Assembly: GCA_002366675.1 (NCBI GenBank)
Contig: DFBO01000007.1
Location: forward strand, 3,069-30,646
DNA length: 27,578 bases
Source of the DNA: Flavobacteriaceae bacterium UBA3078
Lineage (GTDB): Bacteria > Bacteroidota > Bacteroidia > Flavobacteriales > Flavobacteriaceae
Reading direction: 5' to 3'
Under the pieces are notes generated by a model. That model had not been told where the DNA came from. It did not search any database and was given only the letters and a program-made list of their open reading frames with translations. Positions 5,777-13,522 of the stretch are shown here, piece after piece (within the stretch, counting starts at the first letter, position 1; each line of letters begins with the position of its first letter). Position numbers and translations under genes: made by a program.

Positions 5777-8527
5777 GCAATTCAAAAACCGAGCCATACT
5801 TTTACAAAAATACATTTAAAAGCGTTGCGTACAAACAACTTTTACATACTTTTTGCCTTAAGTTTTACAGTGTTTATCAACACTTCTGGCTTTGCCCAGG
5901 ATATTCCAAATTCTGGTGGAAAAGTAACACCAAAAAAAAGCAACGATAGCATCACTGTAAATGTAAATGACCTTGAAAAATTAGAGCTTTCTGAAAGGGA
6001 TCAAGACTCTACTCTTCAAGACTCAGTAAAACCAAAACAAGAAATTCTAACAGGAGTTGTCACTTATAAAGCAAAGGACTACACATCATTCAATAACAGA
6101 GAACAAAAGCTATATCTATATAATGAAGCTGAAGTTTATTATGAAGATATGGAGCTTAAAGCTGGCATCATTGTTATAGATTATGAAAAAAATGAGGTGT
6201 ATGCTGGGCGAATAAAAGATACGCTTGGAGAATACAGTCAGAAACCATCATTTAAACAAGGTGATAATTTGGTAGAGCCAGATTCTATTCGATTTAATTT
6301 TAAGACAGAGAAAGCGCTTATTTTTAATTCGAAAACAGAGCAACAAGGCATGCAAATTTATGCTCCAATTACTAAAAAGGAAAATGATTCAGTAATTTTT
6401 CTATACAAAGGCCGTTTTACAACTTCTAAGGATATTGAAAATCCAGAGTATTATTTTCAAACAAATAAAATAAAATTAGTTCCTAATAAAAAAATAGTTG
6501 TAGGATTAACAAATATGGTAATTGCAGATGTCCCAACTCCTATAGGATTGCCCTTTGGTTTTTTTCCCTTAACTAAAAAACAAACATCTGGTGTTATATT
6601 TCCAAGTTTTGGAGAGCAAAGTAGCAGAGGATATTTTTTACAAAATGGCGGTTATTATTTTGCAATTAGCGATTATATAGATTTAGCCGTTTTAGGAGAT
6701 TATTATACTAATGGTAGTTATGGCTTACGTTTTGAAAGCAATTATGCTCTTAGATATAAGTTTAATGGTAATTTTGGTTTTAGATATGAAAATCTTATTG
6801 AAAGCGAAAGAGGTTTTCCCGATTACTCAAAATCCACCATTTATAATATTCGCTGGTCGCATAGTCAGGATCCTAAATCTAGTCCAAATTCAAGATTCTC
6901 AGCATCTGTAAACCTTGGTAGTAGTAAATATTATAAAGAAACTATAAATCAAGTAAATGCACCAAGTTTTTTAAATAACACTATGGCATCTTCAGTTTCA
7001 TATTCTAGAACTTTTCAAGGAGAACCTCAAGTAAATATGAGTATTGCAGCAACTCATTCGCAGAATACAAATACCGAACAAATAAATATGACATTGCCAA
7101 CAATTCAGGCAAGTGTTAGTAGAATATTTCCATTTGAACCAAAAGAGGGTTCTAAAAAAGGGATTATTGAAAATTTAAATTTTCAATATAATATTAGAGC
7201 AGAAAACAGAATACAAACTACAGACTCCTTATTCTTTAAAAAAGAAATGTGGGATGAAGCTAAGAATGGTGTAAACCATAGCATTCCATTAACCACAAAC
7301 TTTAAAGTATTTAAATATTTAAGTTTAAGTGCTGGAACAAATTATAACGAAACTTGGACTTTTGAAACCGTTAATAAATACTATAATGATGAAACAGATG
7401 AAGTTATAACTGAAGTGAATAATGGTTTTGCCTCATTTAGAACTTATAATTTTAATACAAGTTTAGGAACCACACTCTATGGAATGTTTAATTTTGAAAA
7501 AGAAGGTGAAGACAAAAAAATAAAAAGACTTAGACACGTTTTAAGACCCTCTATAAGCTACACAATCAATCCGTCTTTTGATCAATATTACGACACTTAT
7601 GAAGTAATTAGCGCAGATGGTTTAACTAAAGAAGAAGTAGAATATTCTAAGTTTGAAGGTAGTATTTATGGATCTCCTAATCAAAGATATTCTAACACAG
7701 TTGGCTTCTCTCTTGGGAATAATTTTGAAATGAAAGTTCGTGATAAAGATTCTACTAAAACGGATCCAAGAAATATTAAATTATTAGACAACCTTAATTT
7801 TAATACTGGTTATGATATTGCTGCAGATTCTTTAAACTGGAGCCCATTAAGAATTTCTGGAAGCACACAGTTGCTTAAAAATAAAATGTCTGTAAACTTT
7901 GGTGCCACATTAAATCCTTATGCACTAAATAATAATAACACTGTAGTTAATAAGTGGAATATTGATAATGGTGGCAGTTTATTTAGACTTACAAGTGCTA
8001 ATGTTACCATGAATTATACGCTTTCAAACACCACATTTACAGGAGGTGAAACTGATGCTAGCATCGAAGAAACCCTAAGAAGTGGTGGACGTGATGATGA
8101 CTTGTTTGGGCGTTCTCAAGATTTTACTGACACTAGTTTTTATGATAACGACGATGAGGATGAAGATCAATCGCCAAGTGATTTGTACAAGACTGTTATT
8201 CCTTGGAGTTTACGTTTGGCTTATGCTGTTAATTATTCAAATTCTAGACGTGAAGACGAGATTTCGTCTCATTCATTAATGTTTTCTGGAGATGTAGAGA
8301 TTTCACCACGTTGGAAAGTTGGTGCATCCTCTGGTTACGACTTTAAAAACAAAGGTTTCACTTATACATCGTTACGTTTTGAGAGAGATTTATTAAGTTG
8401 GAGAATGAGTTTTAACTGGATTCCTTTTAGTGACAGAAGCTCATGGAATTTCTTTATTGGAATTAAATCTAATTTGCTTAAAGACCTTAAATACGATAAG
8501 CGTAGACAGCCAGATAAACAATTATAG
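5774..8527 (+). CDS. lptD: Putative LPS-assembly outer-membrane protein LptD
   Basis: The protein has up to 917 residues. The hydrophobic stretch NNFYILFALSFTVFINTSGF followed by AQ is a signal peptide. An OstA/LptA-like jellyroll follows (about 80-220; YLYNEAEVYYEDMELKAGIIVIDYEKNEVYAG). A long beta-barrel region then runs to the C-terminus, rich in alternating aromatic and polar residues and including LPFGFFPLTKKQTSGVIFPSFGEQ, typical of Bacteroidota LptD. It is expected to insert lipopolysaccharide into the outer leaflet. An acidic Asp/Glu run (YDNDDEDEDQ) lies about 120 residues before the end. The start is uncertain: 5774 is a TTG inside a -7-like box, whereas a second in-frame TTG at 5825 would give a compact signal peptide. 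ridA follows after 26 bases. Confidence 0.85.
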   Translation: MAIQKPSHTFTKIHLKALRTNNFYILFALSFTVFINTSGFAQDIPNSGGKVTPKKSNDSITVNVNDLEKLELSERDQDSTLQDSVKPKQEILTGVVTYKAKDYTSFNNREQKLYLYNEAEVYYEDMELKAGIIVIDYEKNEVYAGRIKDTLGEYSQKPSFKQGDNLVEPDSIRFNFKTEKALIFNSKTEQQGMQIYAPITKKENDSVIFLYKGRFTTSKDIENPEYYFQTNKIKLVPNKKIVVGLTNMVIADVPTPIGLPFGFFPLTKKQTSGVIFPSFGEQSSRGYFLQNGGYYFAISDYIDLAVLGDYYTNGSYGLRFESNYALRYKFNGNFGFRYENLIESERGFPDYSKSTIYNIRWSHSQDPKSSPNSRFSASVNLGSSKYYKETINQVNAPSFLNNTMASSVSYSRTFQGEPQVNMSIAATHSQNTNTEQINMTLPTIQASVSRIFPFEPKEGSKKGIIENLNFQYNIRAENRIQTTDSLFFKKEMWDEAKNGVNHSIPLTTNFKVFKYLSLSAGTNYNETWTFETVNKYYNDETDEVITEVNNGFASFRTYNFNTSLGTTLYGMFNFEKEGEDKKIKRLRHVLRPSISYTINPSFDQYYDTYEVISADGLTKEEVEYSKFEGSIYGSPNQRYSNTVGFSLGNNFEMKVRDKDSTKTDPRNIKLLDNLNFNTGYDIAADSLNWSPLRISGSTQLLKNKMSVNFGATLNPYALNNNNTVVNKWNIDNGGSLFRLTSANVTMNYTLSNTTFTGGETDASIEETLRSGGRDDDLFGRSQDFTDTSFYDNDDEDEDQSPSDLYKTVIPWSLRLAYAVNYSNSRREDEISSHSLMFSGDVEISPRWKVGASSGYDFKNKGFTYTSLRFERDLLSWRMSFNWIPFSDRSSWNFFIGIKSNLLKDLKYDKRRQPDKQL

Positions 8528-8553
8528 AATTATTACTTAAAAATCGCTTTTCG

Positions 8554-8937
8554 ATGAAAAAAATAATTAACACACCTCATGCTCCTGCTCCTATTGGACC
8601 ATACAATCAAGCTGTATTAGTTAATAATATCTTATATACTTCTGGTCAAATTGCTTTGAATCCAATCACGATGGAATTGGTATTAGATGATATAAAAACT
8701 GAGACCAAACAAGTTATGGAAAACATAAAGGCTGTTTTAAAAGCTTCTGACATGACTTTTGAAGACGTTTTTAAAACAACTATTTTTATTAATAACATGC
8801 ACAACTTCTCAAAAATAAACGAGGTGTATGCTTCCTATTTTAATGAAGAAACTGCTCCAGCACGTGAAACCGTTGAAGTAGCTAACTTGCCTAAATTTGT
8901 GAATGTTGAAATTAGTATGATGGCTACAACTTTATAA
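8554..8937 (+). CDS. ridA: RidA-family enamine/imine deaminase
   Basis: The 127 residues match the usual length of the YjgF/YER057c/UK114 family. Family motifs are present: HAPAPIGPYNQAV at the N-terminus, YTSGQIALNP, and the signature APARETVEVANLP with Arg104 (the carboxylate-binding catalytic arginine of RidA), followed by NVEISM with Glu118. RidA hydrolyses reactive 2-aminoacrylate-type enamines released by PLP enzymes, sparing them from damage, and works as a cytoplasmic trimer. It starts 26 bases after lptD and is probably read from the same message. The association has no clear biochemical logic. A run of nine T (8946-8954) follows the stop, without a convincing stem before it. Confidence 0.92.
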   Translation: MKKIINTPHAPAPIGPYNQAVLVNNILYTSGQIALNPITMELVLDDIKTETKQVMENIKAVLKASDMTFEDVFKTTIFINNMHNFSKINEVYASYFNEETAPARETVEVANLPKFVNVEISMMATTL

Positions 8938-9039
8938 AATTGCTGTTTTTTTTTAACTAAAGCACTACTCTAACTTTTTATTGTTAATAAATCTATAGTA
9001 TCATTTTAATAAAATAACAACGAATTTTCACAGAACTTG

Positions 9040-9047
9040 TATTTTTG
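9040..9047 (+). promoter_or_regulatory. Candidate -7 box TATTTTTG before guaC
   Basis: This is an exact match to TAnnTTTG, 23 bases upstream of the guaC ATG, at a sensible distance for a short untranslated leader. I see no -33 TTG at the standard spacing. Confidence 0.5.
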
Positions 9048-9070
9048 ATTGTAACCAAATACATTCCAAA

Positions 9071-10111
9071 ATGCGAATAGAACAAGATCTTAAATTAGGC
9101 TTTAAAGATGTGATGATTAGACCAAAAAGATCAACATTAAAAAGTCGATCTCAGGTTAATTTAGAAAGAGAATTTACTTTCTTAAATAGCGATTTGAAAT
9201 GGAAGGGCATTCCAATAATGGCTGCAAATATGGATACAGTTGGAACCTTTCAAATGGCTTTAGCATTATCTAAAAACGCCATATTTACTGCTATCCATAA
9301 ACACTATACTGTTGAAGAATGGGGTTCCTTTTTAGCTACAGCTCCAAATAAAATTGAAGATTATATTGCTATTAGTACTGGAACTGGAAAGCAAGATTCA
9401 GAAAAATTAAAAGATATATTGACAGCGCATCCAGAATTAAAATTTATTTGCATCGATGTTGCAAATGGTTATTCTGAACATTTTGTGAATTTTGTTAAGC
9501 ATACTCGAGAACAATATCCAACCAAAACAATTATTGCAGGTAATGTGGTTACAGGTGAAATGGTAGAAGAATTGCTCTTAGCAGGAGCAGATATTATTAA
9601 GGTAGGAATAGGCCCAGGTTCTGTGTGTACTACTCGAGTAAAGACTGGTGTTGGTTATCCTCAATTATCAGCTATTATAGAATGTGCGGATGCTGCTCAT
9701 GGATTGGGTGGACAAATTATTAGCGATGGTGGTTGTGCGACACCAGGAGATATTGCAAAGGCTTTTGGGGCTGGTGCAGATTTCGTTATGCTTGGTGGTA
9801 TGCTCGCTGGTCATAATGAAAGTGGAGGCGAACTTATAATGCGAAATGGCGAAACTTATAAGCAGTTTTATGGAATGAGTTCTACAATTGCTATGGACAA
9901 ACACGTTGGAGGTGTTGCAGAATATAGAGCTAGCGAAGGTAAATCTGTAGAAGTATTATACAAAGGTGATGTTGAAACAACCCTTCAAGATATCTTAGGA
10001 GGCTTAAGAAGCACGTGTACTTATGTAGGTGCTAAACTTTTAAAAGAACTTACCAAAAGAACGACCTTTATAAGAGTTGCAGAACAAGAGAATAGAGTTT
10101 ATAGTGAATAA
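9071..10111 (+). CDS. guaC: GMP reductase
   Basis: The 346 residues match the GuaC length (E. coli enzyme about 347) and lack the CBS domains of IMP dehydrogenase. Signatures are the start FKDVMIRPKRSTLKSRSQVN, MAANMDTVGTF, GNVVTG, and the catalytic loop GIGPGSVCTTR with Cys186, followed by SDGGCATPGDIAKAFGAGAD. It converts GMP to IMP with NADPH, releasing ammonia, and so rebalances guanine and adenine nucleotides. It is monocistronic with its own candidate promoter. Its last 13 bases (10099-10111) overlap the end of the converging mgsA gene, so there is no room for a terminator between the two coding regions. Confidence 0.95.
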   Translation: MRIEQDLKLGFKDVMIRPKRSTLKSRSQVNLEREFTFLNSDLKWKGIPIMAANMDTVGTFQMALALSKNAIFTAIHKHYTVEEWGSFLATAPNKIEDYIAISTGTGKQDSEKLKDILTAHPELKFICIDVANGYSEHFVNFVKHTREQYPTKTIIAGNVVTGEMVEELLLAGADIIKVGIGPGSVCTTRVKTGVGYPQLSAIIECADAAHGLGGQIISDGGCATPGDIAKAFGAGADFVMLGGMLAGHNESGGELIMRNGETYKQFYGMSSTIAMDKHVGGVAEYRASEGKSVEVLYKGDVETTLQDILGGLRSTCTYVGAKLLKELTKRTTFIRVAEQENRVYSE

Positions 10112-10473
10112 ACTAGACCTTTAATTAATAATTCGGCTGTAGCTGGATTGGTTGCCAATGGCACATCATGCACATCACAAAGTCGCATTAACATTAATAC
10201 ATCTGGTTCATGAGGATGCTTTTCAAGAGGATCTCTAAAAAACAAAACCATATTACATTTTCCTTCTGCCACTCTAGCTGCTATTTGAGCATCTCCTCCT
10301 AAAGGACCAGAAAGTAATCTTAAAACTTCAAAACCAGCTTTTTTTACTTTTTTTCCAGTAGTACCTGTTGAAACTAATGAAAAATTCTTCTGAAGTAGAA
10401 CCTTTTTATGTTCATTTAAAAACTGAACCATTTCAGCTTTCTTACCATCATGAGCTATTATTGCAATTTCCAT
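10099..10473 (-). CDS. mgsA: Methylglyoxal synthase
   Basis: The 124 residues form the compact core of the family (the E. coli enzyme is about 152). It has the nucleotide-like start IAIIAHDGKK with His8, STGTTG phosphate-binding loop, LSGPLGGDAQIAARV with catalytic Asp61, FFRDPLEKHPHEPD (Asp81, His86, His88, Asp91), and the C-terminal NPATAELLI. It converts dihydroxyacetone phosphate to methylglyoxal and phosphate, a bypass that relieves phosphosugar build-up at the cost of a toxic product. It is the last gene of the operon pfkA-gapA-kinase-mgsA and begins two bases after the kinase stop, so coupled translation is likely. No glyoxalase gene is visible in the window. Confidence 0.95.
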   Translation of the reverse strand: MEIAIIAHDGKKAEMVQFLNEHKKVLLQKNFSLVSTGTTGKKVKKAGFEVLRLLSGPLGGDAQIAARVAEGKCNMVLFFRDPLEKHPHEPDVLMLMRLCDVHDVPLATNPATAELLIKGLVYSL

Positions 10474-10475
10474 TT

Positions 10476-11336
10476 TTATATATGTTTCGTATGGTATTTG
10501 GCAAGTCCATCAATTGGTCTTCTAACTATATTACCAACCCTATAATTAAATTCTTTAGCAACTTCTTTTATTTCCTTTTCTGCAAAAAAGGCTATAGAAC
10601 CTGCAAAATGAACAGGAACAGTTTTAATTTCTTCTTTAAATTGTAAGATGCAATTTTTAGAAAAAACCCTGATGCCATCTTTTATTATATTTTGAATATA
10701 TGTTGACTCTTTATTCAAAAAAACAAATTCAGCAAAACTTGCCAAATAAGCATTGGGATTTGGCTGTTTATAAAGATTGTGTTTTATATAATCTGCATCT
10801 AAATTAAATTTATGCTCAAAAGCTATTTTAATAGTTTCTGGCATGTGATTAAAATAGTAATCACGTATTAATTGTTTACCATAGTAGTTGCCTGAAGCAT
10901 CGTCCATTAAGGTATAACCTAATGATTTTACACGTTGATGTAATACATTTCCATCAAAATAACTGCAATTTGAACCTGTTCCTAAAATACAAACTACTGC
11001 TGCTTCATCATCTGTATTAATTGTAGATCTAACTGCAGCTAATGTATCTTCCTGTACTTCTATTTTGGCGTTAAAAAAAACATCTCCTAAAACAGTTTTT
11101 AACAGTAATTTAGGTTTTTCTGTACCACAACCTGCACCATAAAAAAAGACATGTGTTACTTCTTTTTTAAGTGCCATTAACTCTTCGCTAGACTTAATGA
11201 TTTTATATATTTTTTTCTCTTTTAAAATAGCTGGATTTAAGCCATTAGTTCTTATTTTTTCTAAAAGCTGATTCCCATTACTATCTACTGAAATCCAATC
11301 GCTTTTTGTAGAACCACTATCAACAATTAATATCAT
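10476..11336 (-). CDS. BadF/BadG-type sugar kinase (N-acetylglucosamine kinase-like)
   Basis: The protein has 286 residues. It has the actin-like ATPase fold signature: phosphate-1 loop ILIVDSGSTKSDWISVD, phosphate-2 CILGTGSNCSYFDG, a conserved LMDDASGNYYGKQLI, and adenosine-loop-like PVHFAGSIAFFAEKEIK. This is the BadF/BadG/BcrA/BcrD family, whose Bacteroidota members are usually called N-acetylglucosamine kinase. Phosphorylation of GlcNAc or another amino sugar is inferred from the family. It lies between gapA (28 bases upstream) and mgsA (2 bases downstream) in the glycolytic operon, so the sugar phosphate it forms would probably feed into the same pathway. ROK- or GlmS-type partners are not in the window. 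Confidence 0.82.
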   Translation of the reverse strand: MILIVDSGSTKSDWISVDSNGNQLLEKIRTNGLNPAILKEKKIYKIIKSSEELMALKKEVTHVFFYGAGCGTEKPKLLLKTVLGDVFFNAKIEVQEDTLAAVRSTINTDDEAAVVCILGTGSNCSYFDGNVLHQRVKSLGYTLMDDASGNYYGKQLIRDYYFNHMPETIKIAFEHKFNLDADYIKHNLYKQPNPNAYLASFAEFVFLNKESTYIQNIIKDGIRVFSKNCILQFKEEIKTVPVHFAGSIAFFAEKEIKEVAKEFNYRVGNIVRRPIDGLAKYHTKHI

Positions 11337-11364
11337 GTTTTAGTATAAATTATTTTTGTACTTG

Positions 11365-12357
11365 TTATAATGAATGCATATGCTCAGCTAATTCTACTAA
11401 TTTTGTAGAGTATGCAAACTCATTATCGTACCATCCAACTAGCTTAAAGAACTTTGAATTTAACTCTATTGCTGCATCTGCATCAAAAACACAGATTCTA
11501 GTTTCACTAACAAAATCTTGAGAAACCACTTTATCTTCTGTATAACCTAAAATGCCTAACATCTCTTGTTCTGAGGCTCTTTTAAAAGCAGCCTTAATTT
11601 CTTCAAGCGACGTTTCTTTTTTAGTTCTTACTGTTAAATCAACTACAGAAACATTTGCCGTTGGCACTCTAAACGCCATTCCTGTTAGCTTTCCATTTAA
11701 ATGTGGTATTACTTTCCCAACAGCCTTTGCTGCTCCTGTTGAAGCTGGAATGATATTAACCAAAGCACTTCTTCCTGAACGATAATCTTTTCGAGAAGGA
11801 CCATCAACTGTTAATTGAGTTGCTGTTGTTGCATGAATAGTGGTCATAAGTGCTTCTTCAATACCAAAATTATCATCCATGATTTTTGCAATTGGAGCTA
11901 AGCAATTGGTAGTACAAGATGCATTTGATACAATTTTATCTGATGCCTTCACGTTTTCATGATTTACTCCCATAACAAACATTGGAGCATCTTTACTTGG
12001 TGCAGAAATCACTACTTTTTTAGCTCCTGCTTGTATATGATAATCCGCTGTTTCTAAAGTTGTAAAGATACCTGTACAATCTGCAACAATATCTGCATCT
12101 ACTTCATTCCATTTTAAATTTTTAGGGTCTCTTTCTGCTGAAACTCTAATTTTTTTACCATTTACTATTAAATGTCCGTCTTTAGTTTCAACACTTCCGT
12201 CAAACCTGCCATGTACTGAATCATACTTTAACAAATAAGCTAAATGTTCTACATCTAATAAATCGTTAATTGCAACTACTTCAACATCTGGTCTTTTTAA
12301 TGTTGCTCTAAAAACGATTCTACCTATTCTTCCAAATCCGTTAATTCCTAATTTCAT
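11365..12357 (-). CDS. gapA: Glyceraldehyde-3-phosphate dehydrogenase, NAD type
   Basis: The 330 residues match the family. The N-terminal Rossmann motif is INGFGRIGRIVFRA. Asp32 in NDLLDVEH fits NAD rather than NADP preference. The catalytic site is SNASCTTNCLAP with Cys148 and His175 in TTIHATTATQ. It oxidises glyceraldehyde 3-phosphate to 1,3-bisphosphoglycerate in the cytoplasm. The C-terminal WYDNEFAYSTKLVELAEHM is typical of GapA. It lies 24 bases downstream of pfkA and upstream of the kinase and mgsA, on one leftward message. It and methylglyoxal synthase draw on the same triose-phosphate pool. Confidence 0.96.
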   Translation of the reverse strand: MKLGINGFGRIGRIVFRATLKRPDVEVVAINDLLDVEHLAYLLKYDSVHGRFDGSVETKDGHLIVNGKKIRVSAERDPKNLKWNEVDADIVADCTGIFTTLETADYHIQAGAKKVVISAPSKDAPMFVMGVNHENVKASDKIVSNASCTTNCLAPIAKIMDDNFGIEEALMTTIHATTATQLTVDGPSRKDYRSGRSALVNIIPASTGAAKAVGKVIPHLNGKLTGMAFRVPTANVSVVDLTVRTKKETSLEEIKAAFKRASEQEMLGILGYTEDKVVSQDFVSETRICVFDADAAIELNSKFFKLVGWYDNEFAYSTKLVELAEHMHSL

Positions 12358-12381
12358 ATTATATACTTTCTAATTTTATGT

Positions 12382-13368
12382 TTATGTGGTCATTATATCT
12401 GACACACGCAATAATTCTTTATTTATTTTAGACTGTCCTTTAATAGCTTGATCTAAAGGTGTTAACACCATTTTATCGTTAAGTAATCCAACCATAAAAT
12501 TGGTTTTCCCTTCCAGTAAAGATTCAACTGCTTTAACTCCCATCCTACTAGCTAATACACGATCGAAACATGAAGGAGAACCACCTCGTTGCATATGACC
12601 AAGTACTGAAACTCTAACCTCATATTCTGTCATATTAGATTCAACGTAGTCTTTAAGTTCAAAAACATTTTTTCCAATTTTATCACCTTCAGCAACAACT
12701 ACAATACTAGACGATTTTCCTGATTGTTTACTTCTTCTTAGGGATTCTAATAGTCTGTCTAGACCTAAGTTTTCTTCAGGAATTAATATTTCTTCAGCTC
12801 CTGCTCCAACACCTGCATTTAAAGCTATGTGCCCAACATCTCGTCCCATAACTTCAACAAAAAACAGTCTGTTATGTGAACTTGCAGTATCTCTAATTTT
12901 ATCTATACACTCTACAACAGTATTTAGAGCTGTATCATAACCTAAAGTGTAAGAACTACCATATATATCGTTATCTATGGTTCCAGGAATTCCAATAACT
13001 GGAAAATTATATTCCTGATTAAAAACCATGGCTCCAGTAAAAGTACCATCACCACCAATAGTTACAATTGCGTCTATATTTGCTTCTTTTAATTTTTTAT
13101 ATGCTTGATGTCTACCTTCTTTAGTCCTAAACTCTTTTGAACGTGCTGATTTTAAGACTGTGCCTCCTTTATTGATAATCCCTTTTACACTACGTGCATC
13201 CATGTTTTTAAAATCTCCTTCAATCATACCTTCAAATCCACGATAAATACCTACACAATCTATTTGATGAAATGCACAAGTTCTAACAACAGATCTAATA
13301 GCTGCATTCATACCTGGAGCATCTCCACCAGATGTCAATACACCAATTTTTTTAATGATTTTTTTCAT
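12382..13368 (-). CDS. pfkA: ATP-dependent 6-phosphofructokinase
   Basis: The 328 residues fit bacterial PfkA (about 320). Motifs are GVLTSGGDAPGMNAAIR (residues 9-25), IGGDGTFTGA (105-109, glycine after GGD as in ATP-using enzymes; PPi-using enzymes have Asp), GIPGTIDNDIYGS (catalytic Asp of TID), and VEVMGRDVGHIAL. It phosphorylates fructose 6-phosphate to the 1,6-bisphosphate, the committed step of glycolysis. It is the first gene of the operon, with a candidate promoter just upstream. ATP dependence is read from the motif and is well supported. Confidence 0.96.
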   Translation of the reverse strand: MKKIIKKIGVLTSGGDAPGMNAAIRSVVRTCAFHQIDCVGIYRGFEGMIEGDFKNMDARSVKGIINKGGTVLKSARSKEFRTKEGRHQAYKKLKEANIDAIVTIGGDGTFTGAMVFNQEYNFPVIGIPGTIDNDIYGSSYTLGYDTALNTVVECIDKIRDTASSHNRLFFVEVMGRDVGHIALNAGVGAGAEEILIPEENLGLDRLLESLRRSKQSGKSSSIVVVAEGDKIGKNVFELKDYVESNMTEYEVRVSVLGHMQRGGSPSCFDRVLASRMGVKAVESLLEGKTNFMVGLLNDKMVLTPLDQAIKGQSKINKELLRVSDIMTT

Positions 13369-13388
13369 ACAAATTCCTAATATTTAAG

Positions 13389-13420
13389 TAAAGCTAGTAA
13401 AGAAATATGATATAAGGCAA
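13389..13420 (-). promoter_or_regulatory. Candidate promoter of the pfkA operon
   Basis: On the minus strand, TTG (13420-13418) is followed after 21 bases by TAGCTTTA (13396-13389), a one-base variant of the Bacteroidota -7 box TAnnTTTG. The box ends 20 bases before the pfkA ATG. The same TAnnTTTA variant occurs before three other genes here. Confidence 0.4.
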
Positions 13421-13491
13421 GCTATTAAGATTAATTTATTAGACTGATTAAAACTCAAACGTTTTCGTTAATAAAAAACTAAAAATTTCTT

Positions 13492-13522
13492 AAAAATTAA
13501 GTCAAAAAAGACCTTAATTTTT
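13492..13522 (-). terminator. Intrinsic terminator of tamB overlapping its stop codon
   Basis: AAAAATTAAG (13492-13501) pairs with CTTAATTTTT (13513-13522), extended inward by TC/GA around an A6 loop. On the minus strand the stem contains the tamB stop (TAA, 13516-13514). A U-rich stretch follows downstream (13491-13471). Confidence 0.6.

Noticed and set aside
8938..9070. Terminator or regulatory RNA between ridA and guaC
   Set aside because: There is a T9 run and a weak mismatched inverted repeat, but no convincing stem before the T-run; only the guaC -7 box is supportable.
13389..13513. Possible small RNA or attenuator between tamB and pfkA
   Set aside because: The 145 bases hold the tamB terminator and a candidate pfkA promoter; I see no further stem or anti-terminator.
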